A DNA stretch of 64,000 nt, from positions 62,001 through 126,000 of the forward strand of contig NZ_JACHMB010000001.1 in assembly GCF_014204795.1 (NCBI RefSeq). Reading direction: 5' to 3'. Source of the DNA: Nonomuraea jabiensis. Lineage in GTDB: Bacteria > Actinomycetota > Actinomycetes > Streptosporangiales > Streptosporangiaceae. Within the stretch, counting starts at the first letter, position 1; each line of letters begins with the position of its first letter. The notes below the pieces were generated by a model that searched no databases, had not been told where the DNA came from, and was given only the letters and a program-made list of their open reading frames with translations. Shown here piece after piece: positions 14,488 through 24,253 of the stretch. A program made the translations under genes and the position numbers.

Positions 14488-15993
14488 ATGGATATCCCCT
14501 GGTGGCGTGATGCCATCGTCTACGAAATCTACGTTCGCAGCTTCGCCGACGCCTCAGGAGACGGCGTCGGCGATCTGGCCGGGGTGCGCGAGCGCCTGCC
14601 GTACCTTCGGCGGCTGGGGGTCGACGCCATCTGGCTGACGCCCTTCTACCCCTCCCCCATGGCCGACGGCGGCTATGACGTGGCGAACTACCGGGGTGTC
14701 GATCCGCTGTTCGGCACGCTGGCCGACTTCGAGTCGCTGGTCGAGCAGGCGCACGAGCACGGGTTGCGGGTGCTGGTCGACATCGTGCCCAACCACAGCT
14801 CCTCCGAGCATCCCTGGTTCCAGGCGGCGCTGCGCGGCGAGCGGCGCGACCGCTACATCTTCCGCGACACCACCAACAACTGGCAGTCCACGTTCGGCGG
14901 GCCCGCGTGGACGAAGGTGGCGGACGGGCAGTACTACCTGCATCTGTTCGCCCCCGGGCAGCCCGACTTCAACTGGCGCAACCCCGAGGTGCACGCCGAG
15001 TTCCTGGACATCCTGCGGTTCTGGCTGGACCGGGGCGTCGACGGGTTCCGTATCGACGTGGCCATGGGGCTCTACAAGGCCGAGGGGCTGCCCGACGTGG
15101 GCGACCAGTCGTTCAAGTCGGTCTCGCCGGTGTGGGGGCAGCCCGAGGTGCACAACGTCTACCGCGACTGGCGGCGGCTGCTGAACGGCTATCCGGGCGA
15201 GCGGATGGCCGTGGGCGAGGTGTGGACGGACAGCTCCGAGGACCTCGCCCTCTACGTACGCCCGGACGAGCTGCACCAGAGCTTCAACTTCGCCTGGCTG
15301 CAGGCGCCGTGGTCGCCGACGGCGTTCAAGAAGGTGATCGACGACACCCTGGCCTCCGTGCCGTTCGCCACGTGGGTGCTGTCCAACCACGACGTTGTAC
15401 GCCACCGCACCCGCTACGGGACCGCCGACCCCGGCACGGGGCTCGCGCGGGCCAGGGCGGCGCTGCTGACGATGCTGGCCCTGCCCGGCTCCGCCTACCT
15501 CTACCAGGGCGAGGAGCTGGGACTGCCCGAGGTGACCGACCTGCCCGACGAGGCCAGGCAGGACCCCGTCTTCTTCCAGTCGAAGGGCAAGCTGCCCGGG
15601 CGCGACGGGTGCCGGGTGCCGATCCCGTGGACGGTGGACCCGCCCTCCCACGGCTTCTCCCCCGGCGGGGTGGAGCCGTGGCTGCCGCAGCCGGCCACGT
15701 TCGCGGAGCTGAGCGTGGAGAAGCAGGAAGGGGACGCCGGCTCGACGCTGGAGTTCTACCGCCAGGCCCTGGCCTGCCGCCGTGACCTGGTCGGAACGAT
15801 TCCTTATACCTTGGAGTGGCTCGACTCACCCGAGGGTGTGCTTTTCTTCTCCCGCGGCCCGCTGACCTGTGCCATCAACTGCGGGCTCCAGCCGGTACAC
15901 CTGCCCGAGCACGACACCGTGCTCCTGTCGAGCGGTCCGCTCAAGGGCGACCTGCTGCCGCCCGACACCGCGGCGTGGCTCATGACTTCCTAG
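14488..15993 (+). CDS. GH13 alpha-glucosidase/oligo-1,6-glucosidase-type glycosidase
   Basis: 501 residues. It contains the GH13 signatures in order: [32 protein letters not shown] (conserved region I), [10 protein letters not shown] (region II, nucleophile Asp), GEVWTD (region III, acid/base Glu) and [14 protein letters not shown] (region IV, Asp). No signal peptide is present, so it acts in the cytosol on short alpha-glucosides such as maltose, isomaltose or trehalose-derived sugars. It is slightly shorter at the C-terminus than typical 530-560-residue relatives. It overlaps the convergent MFS gene by 14 bp. Confidence 0.9.
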   Translation: MDIPWWRDAIVYEIYVRSFADASGDGVGDLAGVRERLPYLRRLGVDAIWLTPFYPSPMADGGYDVANYRGVDPLFGTLADFESLVEQAHEHGLRVLVDIVPNHSSSEHPWFQAALRGERRDRYIFRDTTNNWQSTFGGPAWTKVADGQYYLHLFAPGQPDFNWRNPEVHAEFLDILRFWLDRGVDGFRIDVAMGLYKAEGLPDVGDQSFKSVSPVWGQPEVHNVYRDWRRLLNGYPGERMAVGEVWTDSSEDLALYVRPDELHQSFNFAWLQAPWSPTAFKKVIDDTLASVPFATWVLSNHDVVRHRTRYGTADPGTGLARARAALLTMLALPGSAYLYQGEELGLPEVTDLPDEARQDPVFFQSKGKLPGRDGCRVPIPWTVDPPSHGFSPGGVEPWLPQPATFAELSVEKQEGDAGSTLEFYRQALACRRDLVGTIPYTLEWLDSPEGVLFFSRGPLTCAINCGLQPVHLPEHDTVLLSSGPLKGDLLPPDTAAWLMTS

Positions 15994-17143
15994 AACGCTC
16001 GCCGCGCCAGGGGATGACGGGCAGCGAGAGCAGCGCGCACGCCAGACCCCCCGCGAACCCCGCCCAGAACCCGGCGTGCTCGATCAGCACGCCGGCGAGC
16101 GGGGTGATGACGAGGGAGACGGTGTTCTGGATGGTGTTGTGGGTGGCCAGCACCCTGCCGGCCCAGGCGGGTCCGGCCAGCTCGCCGGCGGCGAGGTAGG
16201 CGAGCCCGTTGCCGGCCACGGTCATCACCGCGGCCAGGGCGAGCATGGCCGGTCCCAACGCGCCGCCGGTGAGCGTGCCGGTGACCAGCAGCACCAGCAC
16301 GCCGAGGGTGGCGATGGTGATGAGCAGCAGGGGCCGCATGCGCAGGCCGGTCCTGTCGGACCAGCGCCCGGCCGCGATGCGCACCACCGCCCCGCCGATC
16401 GCCGCCACCCCGAACAGCTGCCCGGCCGCCACGCTGTCCCAGCCGTACAGGTGCACCAGGCAGGTCACGCCGTACGTGCTGACCACCATCTGGGGCGCCA
16501 CGTGCAGGGCGCTGGTGGCGTGCACCCGCCACAGCGCGGGCTGCCGGTACGGCGTGCCCGCCGGCGCGGTGCCCGGCCCGGAGATCGTACGCGGCGGCTC
16601 GGCCAGGAAGATCGCGGCCAGCACGGCGGCCAGCAGGCTGAGGGCGGCGCAGACGGCGAGCACGCCGGGCAGGCCGTGCGCCCGCGCGACCGGCGGGAGG
16701 ACGAAGGCGCCGATGGCCATGCCGAGGGTGAAGGAGACCTGGCGCACGCCCATCGCGACGCCGCGTTCGGGCGGCTCGAACCAGCGCAGCACGATCCGCC
16801 CGCCGCCGACCAGCGCTGCCGAGCCGGCCGCGCCCGCCAGGGCCAGCAGCGCGATCACCGCCCAGGTCCGGTCGACGAACGCGACCACGGCGAACAGCAC
16901 CGCCGCCAGGCCCACGCCGGTGCCCAGGACCACCCGCTCGCCGTGCCGGTCGGCCAGCGCGCCCCAGGCGACCAGGGCGAACAGGATGCCGATGGCCGGG
17001 GCGTTCGCGATGATCCCCGCGACCGGCAACGAAACTTCGAAATGTCGCTGTATTTCGGGCAGGATCAGGGGCAGGCCGCCCAGTCCTAAGGTGACGCTGG
17101 TGTGCGCGTTGACGCCCAGCGCCAGCATCAACCATCGCTTCAC
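15980..17143 (-). CDS. MFS transporter
   Basis: 387 residues with twelve predicted membrane helices. The conserved loop 2-3 motif reads WGALADRHGERVVLG, and the loop 8-9 equivalent is AAGRWSDRTGLR. It begins MKRWLMLALGVNAH, reading from a GTG that overlaps the thioesterase stop (GTGA), so the two genes are translationally coupled. The family (nitrate/cyanate-like or drug exporter) cannot be settled; coupling to a thioesterase suggests export or uptake of a carboxylic acid, which is inference. Confidence 0.87.
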   Translation of the reverse strand: MKRWLMLALGVNAHTSVTLGLGGLPLILPEIQRHFEVSLPVAGIIANAPAIGILFALVAWGALADRHGERVVLGTGVGLAAVLFAVVAFVDRTWAVIALLALAGAAGSAALVGGGRIVLRWFEPPERGVAMGVRQVSFTLGMAIGAFVLPPVARAHGLPGVLAVCAALSLLAAVLAAIFLAEPPRTISGPGTAPAGTPYRQPALWRVHATSALHVAPQMVVSTYGVTCLVHLYGWDSVAAGQLFGVAAIGGAVVRIAAGRWSDRTGLRMRPLLLITIATLGVLVLLVTGTLTGGALGPAMLALAAVMTVAGNGLAYLAAGELAGPAWAGRVLATHNTIQNTVSLVITPLAGVLIEHAGFWAGFAGGLACALLSLPVIPWRGERSRKS

Positions 17144-17565
17144 GAGAAGCGTTTGAGGTAGGCCAGTTCGCCCTCGGTGAGCCTGCGCGGTGCCGCCCGC
17201 TCGACGTCGTAGGCGGCGAGGACCGAGGTGGCGGTCACGTACACGTCGCTGTCGTCGCGGATCTCGTACTGAATCGTGAACCGCACCGACCTGATCTCGG
17301 TCACCCACGTCTCGACCCGCACGGGCTCGGCACGGAAGCCGAGGGGGCGGCGGTAGTCGATCTCGTGGCGGGTCACCACCAGCCCTTTGAACGGCTCCTC
17401 GCCCGCGTTGTACGGATCGATGTGGAACATGCCGAAGCGGGCGTCCTCGAGGTAGTCGAGGAAGCGCACGTTGTTCACGTGATCCTGGGAGTCGATGTCG
17501 GCAAATCTCACCGTTCGGAGGTATATGTGCCGCTGGGCTTCGGAGCGTTCAACCACGTCCGCCAC
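17140..17565 (-). CDS. 4-hydroxybenzoyl-CoA-thioesterase-like hotdog thioesterase
   Basis: About 141 residues of the hotdog fold. RTVRFADIDSQDHVNNVRFLDYLEDARF contains the catalytic Asp and the HVNN motif of acyl-CoA thioesterases; strands VRVETWVTEIRSVRFTIQYEIR and a C-terminal RRLTEGELAYLKRF follow. It is predicted to hydrolyse acyl-CoA in the cytosol. The start is uncertain: GTG 17565 is used here, GTG 17556 is equally possible, and neither has a strong ribosome site. It leads a two-gene operon with the MFS transporter. Confidence 0.85.
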   Translation of the reverse strand: MADVVERSEAQRHIYLRTVRFADIDSQDHVNNVRFLDYLEDARFGMFHIDPYNAGEEPFKGLVVTRHEIDYRRPLGFRAEPVRVETWVTEIRSVRFTIQYEIRDDSDVYVTATSVLAAYDVERAAPRRLTEGELAYLKRFS

Positions 17566-18182
17566 CGTACCCGCCCGGGTCCGGTGTCCTGGCGTCAGGT
17601 CTGTTTCTCGTGGTTGGGGGTGTCGCACGAACGGGATGGCCAAGGACCGCGTGATGACCACCGGGGGATCGATCAATTACCCAGCGTAATCATCCCTTCG
17701 TCCCGCCCACCACCAAGTCCGCGCCCACCATCCGCCCCGCCTCGCCGTTGCACGCCCACCATCCGCCCCGCCTCGCCGTTGCACGCCCACCACCCACCAC
17801 TCGGCCCCCCGTCATTGCACGCCCACCACCCACCACTCAGCCCCCCGTCATTGCACGCCCGCCACCCACCACTCAGCCTGTCCCGTCGATGCACGCCCAC
17901 CACCCAGCCCGCCCCGCCGTTACACGCCCACCACCCACCACCCAGCGCGCCCAATGCGCCGTCGACCCGGCCGGTTCCAGCGCGCCCGCCGCTCATCGCG
18001 CAACGCGCCCATTGCGGATCGATCAGCATCCTGGTCAACCCGAGTACAGGTTGTCCCCACACCGGTCGATCGGATCACCCCTGTTCGCCCAGGGCTCTCA
18101 CATCGGGACGCCCTGATGGCCTGGCGTCCGTGCAAACCGCCTGCCGCCCCACCACAACCGGCCGCCCGCACGAGGGCGCACC
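17566..18182. other. Non-coding gap containing a tandem repeat array
   Basis: About 620 bp with no convincing gene. The middle is taken up by the array at 17721-17950. Flanking bases (17566-17720 and 17951-18182) hold only short frames without ribosome sites. The upstream part presumably contains the promoter of the thioesterase-MFS operon. Confidence 0.5.
17721..17950. repeat. Degenerate tandem array, about seven units of 30-38 bp
   Basis: Each unit starts CACGCCCACCA and continues with a C-rich tail. Units begin at about 17721, 17751, 17782, 17818, 17854, 17892 and 17923, giving lengths of 30, 31, 36, 36, 38 and 31 bp. The third and fourth units differ by a single base. One strand is very C-rich. 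No spacers of unrelated sequence separate the units, so it is not a CRISPR. The conceptual translation on the minus strand is a GGWWACN-type repeat, probably not a protein. Confidence 0.8.
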
Positions 18183-18534
18183 TCAGCCCGGCAGCGGAAT
18201 CCGTACAGAAATATGGGTCCCCTCACCCGGCGCCGCCTCGAAACTCACGGTCCCGCCAACAGACGCCATCCGTTCGATGATCGACCGCGAGATCCCCAGC
18301 CCGTCCGGCCGCTCCCCCATGTCGAACCCCGCCCAGTTGATCCAGCACGCTCAACCTCACCACGCCCGCCCGGACCTCCGCCCACACCACGGCATGCTCA
18401 ACGTCGGCGTGCTTGACCACGTTCGTCAGGGCCTCGCGTAGCGCGCCGGCCAGCGCGTCCACGATCTCGCCCGGGAAGCCGCGACGCACCGGGGACCACG
18501 CCAGGCAGCCGAAACCGAACGAGCCGCGACTCAC
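18183..18534 (-). pseudogene. Frameshifted remnant of a NarL-type sensor histidine kinase (ATPase domain)
   Basis: One frame gives LAGALREALTNVVKHADVEH and VVRLSVLD, the N-box of a two-component histidine kinase ATPase. Around 18325-18345 the frame is lost, and the next frame continues AGFDMGERPDGLGISRS (G1/G2 boxes), IIERMASVGGTVSFEAAPGEG and ISVRIPLPG before a stop at 18183. Together these form one intact-looking HATPase_c domain split by one extra base (or two missing). The dimerisation and sensor domains that should lie upstream are not recognisable. I call it a decayed gene; a sequencing error could explain the shift but not the missing N-terminus. Confidence 0.72.
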
Positions 18535-18905
18535 CGCAGGTCACGCCTGGAACGCGGGGATGTGCTGGCGTTCTTCCGGATCATCTACTGCTTCGTGGAA
18601 TCTCGCGCCGCCCTGTCTCAGGTCCCCGTCGAACCCTGAAGGTCGAGCCCTGGAAGAACACTGCGGCCGATCGGCGCTACCTGCCCCAGCGCGCCCATCA
18701 CATCGCCGGTCACCTGTCTGTCCACCACCGGACTGACCGCAGGTTCCGGCACCCCCACACCACCTGACGATCCTTACACTCGTACACCACCCGGCGGCCG
18801 GTCGACGATTCCGACGACCGGCCATGTGCGGCAGGCGATGTCACCCGCGCCCCGCCGTACACGACGAGGGTTCCCCCCGGAACGGCGGAGCGCGTGCGGA
18901 TCAGC
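18535..18905. other. Gap between kinase remnant and ettA
   Basis: About 370 bp in which no frame on either strand shows a family signature or a ribosome site. It may contain further decayed parts of the kinase gene, but none is recognisable. It includes whatever terminates the leftward ettA message. Confidence 0.35.
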
Positions 18906-20570
<1,665 letters not shown>

Positions 20571-20651
20571 GCCCTCTAGCTTAGGGGCTCTCCACCCAGG
20601 CTTCCGCCGCTCCTCCCAGTAAGCCCCGAAAGACCAGCCAGCACCCACCCG

Positions 20652-21060
20652 TCCAGGGAGCGTGGAGGAGGCGGGGATCGGACGACAGGCATGCAGACAC
20701 GGTCCCGCCCCACCAGAGCCACCGGCAACCCAGTCAGGCTCAGGAGATCAGAAGTTGTGATCGCCACTGGGGAAGGGAACGCGGAGGAGGCGGGGATCGG
20801 ACGACAGGCAGGCAGACACGGTCCCGCCCCGCCAGAGCCAGTGGCAACCCGAGGGGGCCCAGGAAGTCAGGCGTTGTGATCGCCACTGGGGAAGAAAACG
20901 TGGAAGGGGCGGGGACTGGACGACAGGCAGGCAGACACCGTCCTGCCCCGCCAGAGCCAGCTGCAACCCGGTGGGGCTCAGGAGGTCAGGGGTTGTGATC
21001 GTCGCTGGGGAGGGAGCGTGGAGGGGGTGGGGATTGGACGACGGGAATGCAGACGCGGTC
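20652..21060. repeat. 118-119-bp tandem repeat, about 3.5 copies, derived from the 3' end of the diguanylate cyclase gene
   Basis: Equivalent points of the units (CG[TC]GGA followed by the GGGCGGGGA-type segment) fall at 20661, 20780, 20899 and 21017, a period of 119, 119 and 118 bp. Each unit carries GACGACAGGCAGGCAGACAC-like and GTTGTGATCGCCACTGGGGA-like segments. The rightmost copy runs into the coding end of the cyclase (C-terminal CIPVVQSPPPPRSLPSDD). The other copies, translated in the same frame, still read CLPVVQSPP or CMPVVRSPP. The array therefore looks like successive duplication of the gene end into the space before ettA. Confidence 0.85.
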
Positions 21061-22287
21061 GCGGCCCAGCTCCTTCGCCCGGTAAAGAGCCAGGTCAGCA
21101 GCTGCCAGGAGGTCGATCAGGTCGTCGCCGTGCACGCTCATCAACGCGACCCCCGTCGAAATGGTCACCCTGACGAGGGCGTCGTCGACGGGGATGGCCA
21201 TGTGGCCGATGCGGGTGCGGAGGCGTTCGGCCACCTGGCGGGCCTCGTGGATGTCGGCGCCAGGCAGGAGGACCACGAACTCCTCGCCCCCGAACCGGCC
21301 CACAACGTCGTAGTCCCGCAGTTGGCTGCGCAATGTGGACGCCACTCCCACCAGCACCTGATCGCCGACCAGATGTCCGTAGGCGTCGTTGACGCGTTTG
21401 AAGTGATCGATGTCGATGATCAGGAGCGCCAGCGTTTCACCCGTCCGGCGGGCCCGGACGATTTCGGTGTCGGCCTCGCGCTGCCAGGCGGCGGCGTTCA
21501 GCAGGCCTGTCTTGGCGTCTGTGCGGGCTGCGGCCTGGAGCTGGGCGTGGAGGAGGCTGCGCTGCAGCAGCACCACCGGCGGCAGCGTCAGGATCAGCAG
21601 GGCCAGGTTGAGTCCGCAGCAGATCGAGACCGTCACGCCCAGGCAGAGCTCGACGATGTCCAGCAGCACGCTCTCCCTGTTCCACAGGACCTCCCGCCAC
21701 GGCATGTCGGGGTCTGCGGTGTGCGCGGCGATGGCGATGAGGGCGATGTTGAGCAGGGAGAACAGCACCGCTGCCCCGACCGCACAAAGGATCGGCGGCC
21801 CGCTCCCCAGTGACAGCACCCAGGGGTCCTCGATCATCCAGTGGAACGCGACCGACGCCGCGCAGCCGGCCAGACCGATGGCGGCCGCGCTGAACACCCG
21901 GCGGTACAGAACGGTCGCGCGCACGCGTACCTGGAGCAGAATCTGCAGGACGATCGGCGCGAAGATGGCGTAAAGCGGCGGCAGGAGCAGCGCAACCGGC
22001 AGCCACCAGGCCGACAGCAGGTCTCGCGAGACGCCGGCGGGCATGCCCAGCCGCCGACTGGCCTCGATGCAGACCGCGCCGCAGGCCATGAGGGCGCCGA
22101 ACGTGACCAGGTCCCACCATTGGAAGACCGTGGTCACCGCGAACACCATGATCGCGGCAAGGTCGAGAGCGACGATCGCACACAAATAGATCACGAGCGG
22201 GCGACGTTGCCCGAGCAACGGCCAGCGGCCGGCCAATGTTGACACACCGTCGCGAGACCCGATCGAGGCGTGACTGGTCGCCGCCAT
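20986..22287 (-). CDS. Membrane-bound diguanylate cyclase (GGDEF)
   Basis: 433 residues. The N-terminal half has about six to eight membrane helices (LVIYLCAIVALDLAAIMVFA, LLPPLYAIFAPIVLQILL and others). The C-terminal domain is a GGDEF cyclase: ARTDAKTGLLNAAAW, LLIIDIDHFKRVNDAYGH, active-site GRFGGEEFVV, and the product-inhibition site RDYD five residues before GGEEF. It should make cyclic di-GMP at the membrane and be feedback-inhibited; in related actinomycetes this second messenger controls development. The ATG at 22287 has a strong GGGAGGAG site. The 3' end has been tandemly copied downstream. Confidence 0.9.
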   Translation of the reverse strand: MAATSHASIGSRDGVSTLAGRWPLLGQRRPLVIYLCAIVALDLAAIMVFAVTTVFQWWDLVTFGALMACGAVCIEASRRLGMPAGVSRDLLSAWWLPVALLLPPLYAIFAPIVLQILLQVRVRATVLYRRVFSAAAIGLAGCAASVAFHWMIEDPWVLSLGSGPPILCAVGAAVLFSLLNIALIAIAAHTADPDMPWREVLWNRESVLLDIVELCLGVTVSICCGLNLALLILTLPPVVLLQRSLLHAQLQAAARTDAKTGLLNAAAWQREADTEIVRARRTGETLALLIIDIDHFKRVNDAYGHLVGDQVLVGVASTLRSQLRDYDVVGRFGGEEFVVLLPGADIHEARQVAERLRTRIGHMAIPVDDALVRVTISTGVALMSVHGDDLIDLLAAADLALYRAKELGRDRVCIPVVQSPPPPRSLPSDDHNP

Positions 22288-22957
22288 CTCGTCTCCTCCC
22301 TGACTAACGATGTGTAACACAATAATTGCGGAGTGTGCGATGTGCGATGGGAACGGATACGTTGGCAATGACTACACACAGCCTGCTCATGCCGCGAGTG
22401 GGTCGTGTTGGACAGCCGTGCCGGAAAGGAGCAGCCATGGTGCGGGGCGTGACCTGGACCTGACAGATGCTCTAGCCATCTGCCGCGGACAACACACCAT
22501 CGGCCGCCCTCGGGGGTGCCAGTCAACGGGCCACGGCCGGTGCCCCCCTCCCTCTCCTTCCCTCCACCTCAGCCTTCGGCTGCTCCCTCTTCGCTCGTCT
22601 GCCTGTTCAGCGCCCTTTGTGGCTCGATTTCCGGGAGTCGCTCGCCTTCGGTTTCTCCGTTCGCCCCGCCCCGCCGCGCCGCCCACGGGTCACGTCCCGC
22701 GGCGCGGCGCCGCGCCCGCCACCATCACTTCGAGGAGCCCTCCGCTTCCGCTGCCACTTTTTGAGGGTTGGCTGTGTCGATGCCATCCGTTCGAGGGGGC
22801 TTCTTTCCGCTCGCGCGTGCGCTCGATGTCGTTGGTGCTGCGGCTTGCGGTCCCGCCGCTGGCATTCGCAGGTGCACAGGACAGCGCCGTTGGCCGGTCG
22901 GCGTCTGCCTTGGGTGTGAGGGGCACCGGGGCCGGGCGGTGCCCCCTTCGCGTGCTC
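22288..22957. other. Non-coding gap with a strong hairpin after ssb
   Basis: 670 bp with no recognisable gene. GGGGCACCG (22920-22928) and CGGTGCCCC (22937-22945) form a perfect 9-bp stem with an 8-nt loop, 12 bp past the stop of the leftward ssb gene, a good candidate for its terminator. The remaining DNA is C/T-rich with scattered short frames; the part next to 22287 holds the cyclase promoter. Confidence 0.5.
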
Positions 22958-23755
22958 CTACGCCGCTACTCGTTCCTCCAGCAAGGGCTCTTCGGCGTGG
23001 CCGTCTTCCTCGTCCACGCCTACCTTGCTCGCTGTCTCGTCGGTCTCGGGGCCCAGGAAGCGGAGCGTGTGGTCTCCCGTGCTCGGCGTGCGCTTCTTCC
23101 TGCTCGTCTCCCCTGCGGAGCCCTGGGTGTTGTCATCGCCTTCTGAGAAGCCTGCAGGGCTGGTGGCTTCTGCTGATCGCAGGGTGTCGGCCTCGGACGC
23201 CTGGGTGTGTGCCACGTCGTCCGGGCCCGAGGTGTGGGGGAAGTCGCCGTCCGTGCTGACGGTGTGGAAGGGGTTGGCTTCGGGGGTGGAGCCGGAACGG
23301 GGGAGGCTTCGGAAGCTGCGGGTGCCCATGGCCCAGTCGCGGGTCTCCTCGTCCAGGCGGTCGCGCATCTCCTTGCTCATCGAGGTGATTCCGGAACGGT
23401 CCGGCTTGGCGAAGACGCCGGTGCCCCAGCGCAGGTCGTGCCCGACGGCGCTGGCCTCTATTTCGGGCACGAAGCGGCGGTCACCTTCCGGGCCGAACTC
23501 GCGGATGCGCAACTTGCCGGAGACCACCACAGGGTGTCCTGCCCGGATGGAGGAGGCGACGTTGTCGCCCAAGGTGCGCCAGCAGCGGACCGTGAAACAG
23601 ACCCTGTCGCCGTCCATCCATTGCCCTGCCTTCTTGTCGAAGTAGCGGTGTGAGGAGAACACCTTCAGCGAGGTGACCCTGCTGCCGTCATCGAAGCTGT
23701 ACTGCCTCGGCTCTGCTGCGACGTTGCCGGTGAGCGTGATGTAGATGTCGTTCAT
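22958..23755 (-). CDS. Single-stranded DNA-binding protein paralogue
   Basis: 265 residues. The OB fold occupies residues 1-110: MNDIYITLTGNVAAEPRQY, SLKVFSSHRYFD, RVCFTVRCWRTLGDNVASSI, GHPVVVSGKLRIREF and EIEASAVGHDLRWG. A long, polar, low-complexity tail follows. The ending EEPLLEERVAA lacks the acidic DDDIPF tip by which the main Ssb recruits repair proteins, so this is likely an accessory (SsbB-like or competence/segregation-related) paralogue rather than the replicative one, which normally sits between rpsF and rpsR. The ribosome site GGGAGG precedes the ATG by 6 bp. It is monocistronic. Confidence 0.87.
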   Translation of the reverse strand: MNDIYITLTGNVAAEPRQYSFDDGSRVTSLKVFSSHRYFDKKAGQWMDGDRVCFTVRCWRTLGDNVASSIRAGHPVVVSGKLRIREFGPEGDRRFVPEIEASAVGHDLRWGTGVFAKPDRSGITSMSKEMRDRLDEETRDWAMGTRSFRSLPRSGSTPEANPFHTVSTDGDFPHTSGPDDVAHTQASEADTLRSAEATSPAGFSEGDDNTQGSAGETSRKKRTPSTGDHTLRFLGPETDETASKVGVDEEDGHAEEPLLEERVAA

Positions 23756-24253
23756 CCCGTGCCTCCCATGCGGCGGGCCGGCTGCCCGCGATCTGGGATC
23801 AGGGTGCCGGGGAAGGGCTTGGTCGCGAGCTCTGGAACGGGGTTCTGTGGATAGGCGGGGCTGTATGGGTGGGCCTGTGGATGAGGGTGCTGTTGGAGGT
23901 TAGGCCGCTGTCGAGCAACTCGAAACCGAATGGCTTAGCAGGTGAGCCCGCCCAAGCGGCCGTGGGGCGCGACCCCGAACGGCCGTAGACCCGCAGGCCC
24001 GAACGGCCCGGCCGTAGACCCCGTCCGCACGACCGTAGAGCGCGTCCGGGTGGCCGTGGGATGTGGGAGTCCCGAAGGGTCATAGGACGGGTGCCGGGCG
24101 GGCGTGGGCGGTGGAGGTCGGGGGCTGGTGGGGTCTCGGGGTGTGGGTGTTCAGGGGCTGGTGGGCGCTCGGGCCGGTGGGGTGGGCACGGCGTGCATGG
24201 TGACCGGATGTCAGGAGCTGGTGGGGTGGTTGGAGCTGGTGGGGTGTGGGTGG
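23756..24253. other. Low-complexity, GC-rich gap between ssb and the dynamin pair
   Basis: About 500 bp. It contains short dispersed repeats rather than a gene: GGCCGTAGACC/CGACCGTAGA-type elements at about 23975-24060 and GGGGCTGGTGGGG/GGAGCTGGTGGGG-type elements at about 24118-24245. Long frames cross it on both strands but have biased composition and no family signature. Confidence 0.45.

Noticed and set aside
17673..18062. Minus-strand repetitive protein of GGWWACN repeats
   Set aside because: It is the translation of the tandem DNA array, with no ribosome site or signal; unit lengths of 31 and 38 bp would shift the reading frame between copies.
18535..18905. Frame ending AFFRIIYCFVESRAALSQVPVEP (plus strand)
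   Set aside because: No family match, no start with a ribosome site and no extension on either side; it may be a relic but cannot be supported.
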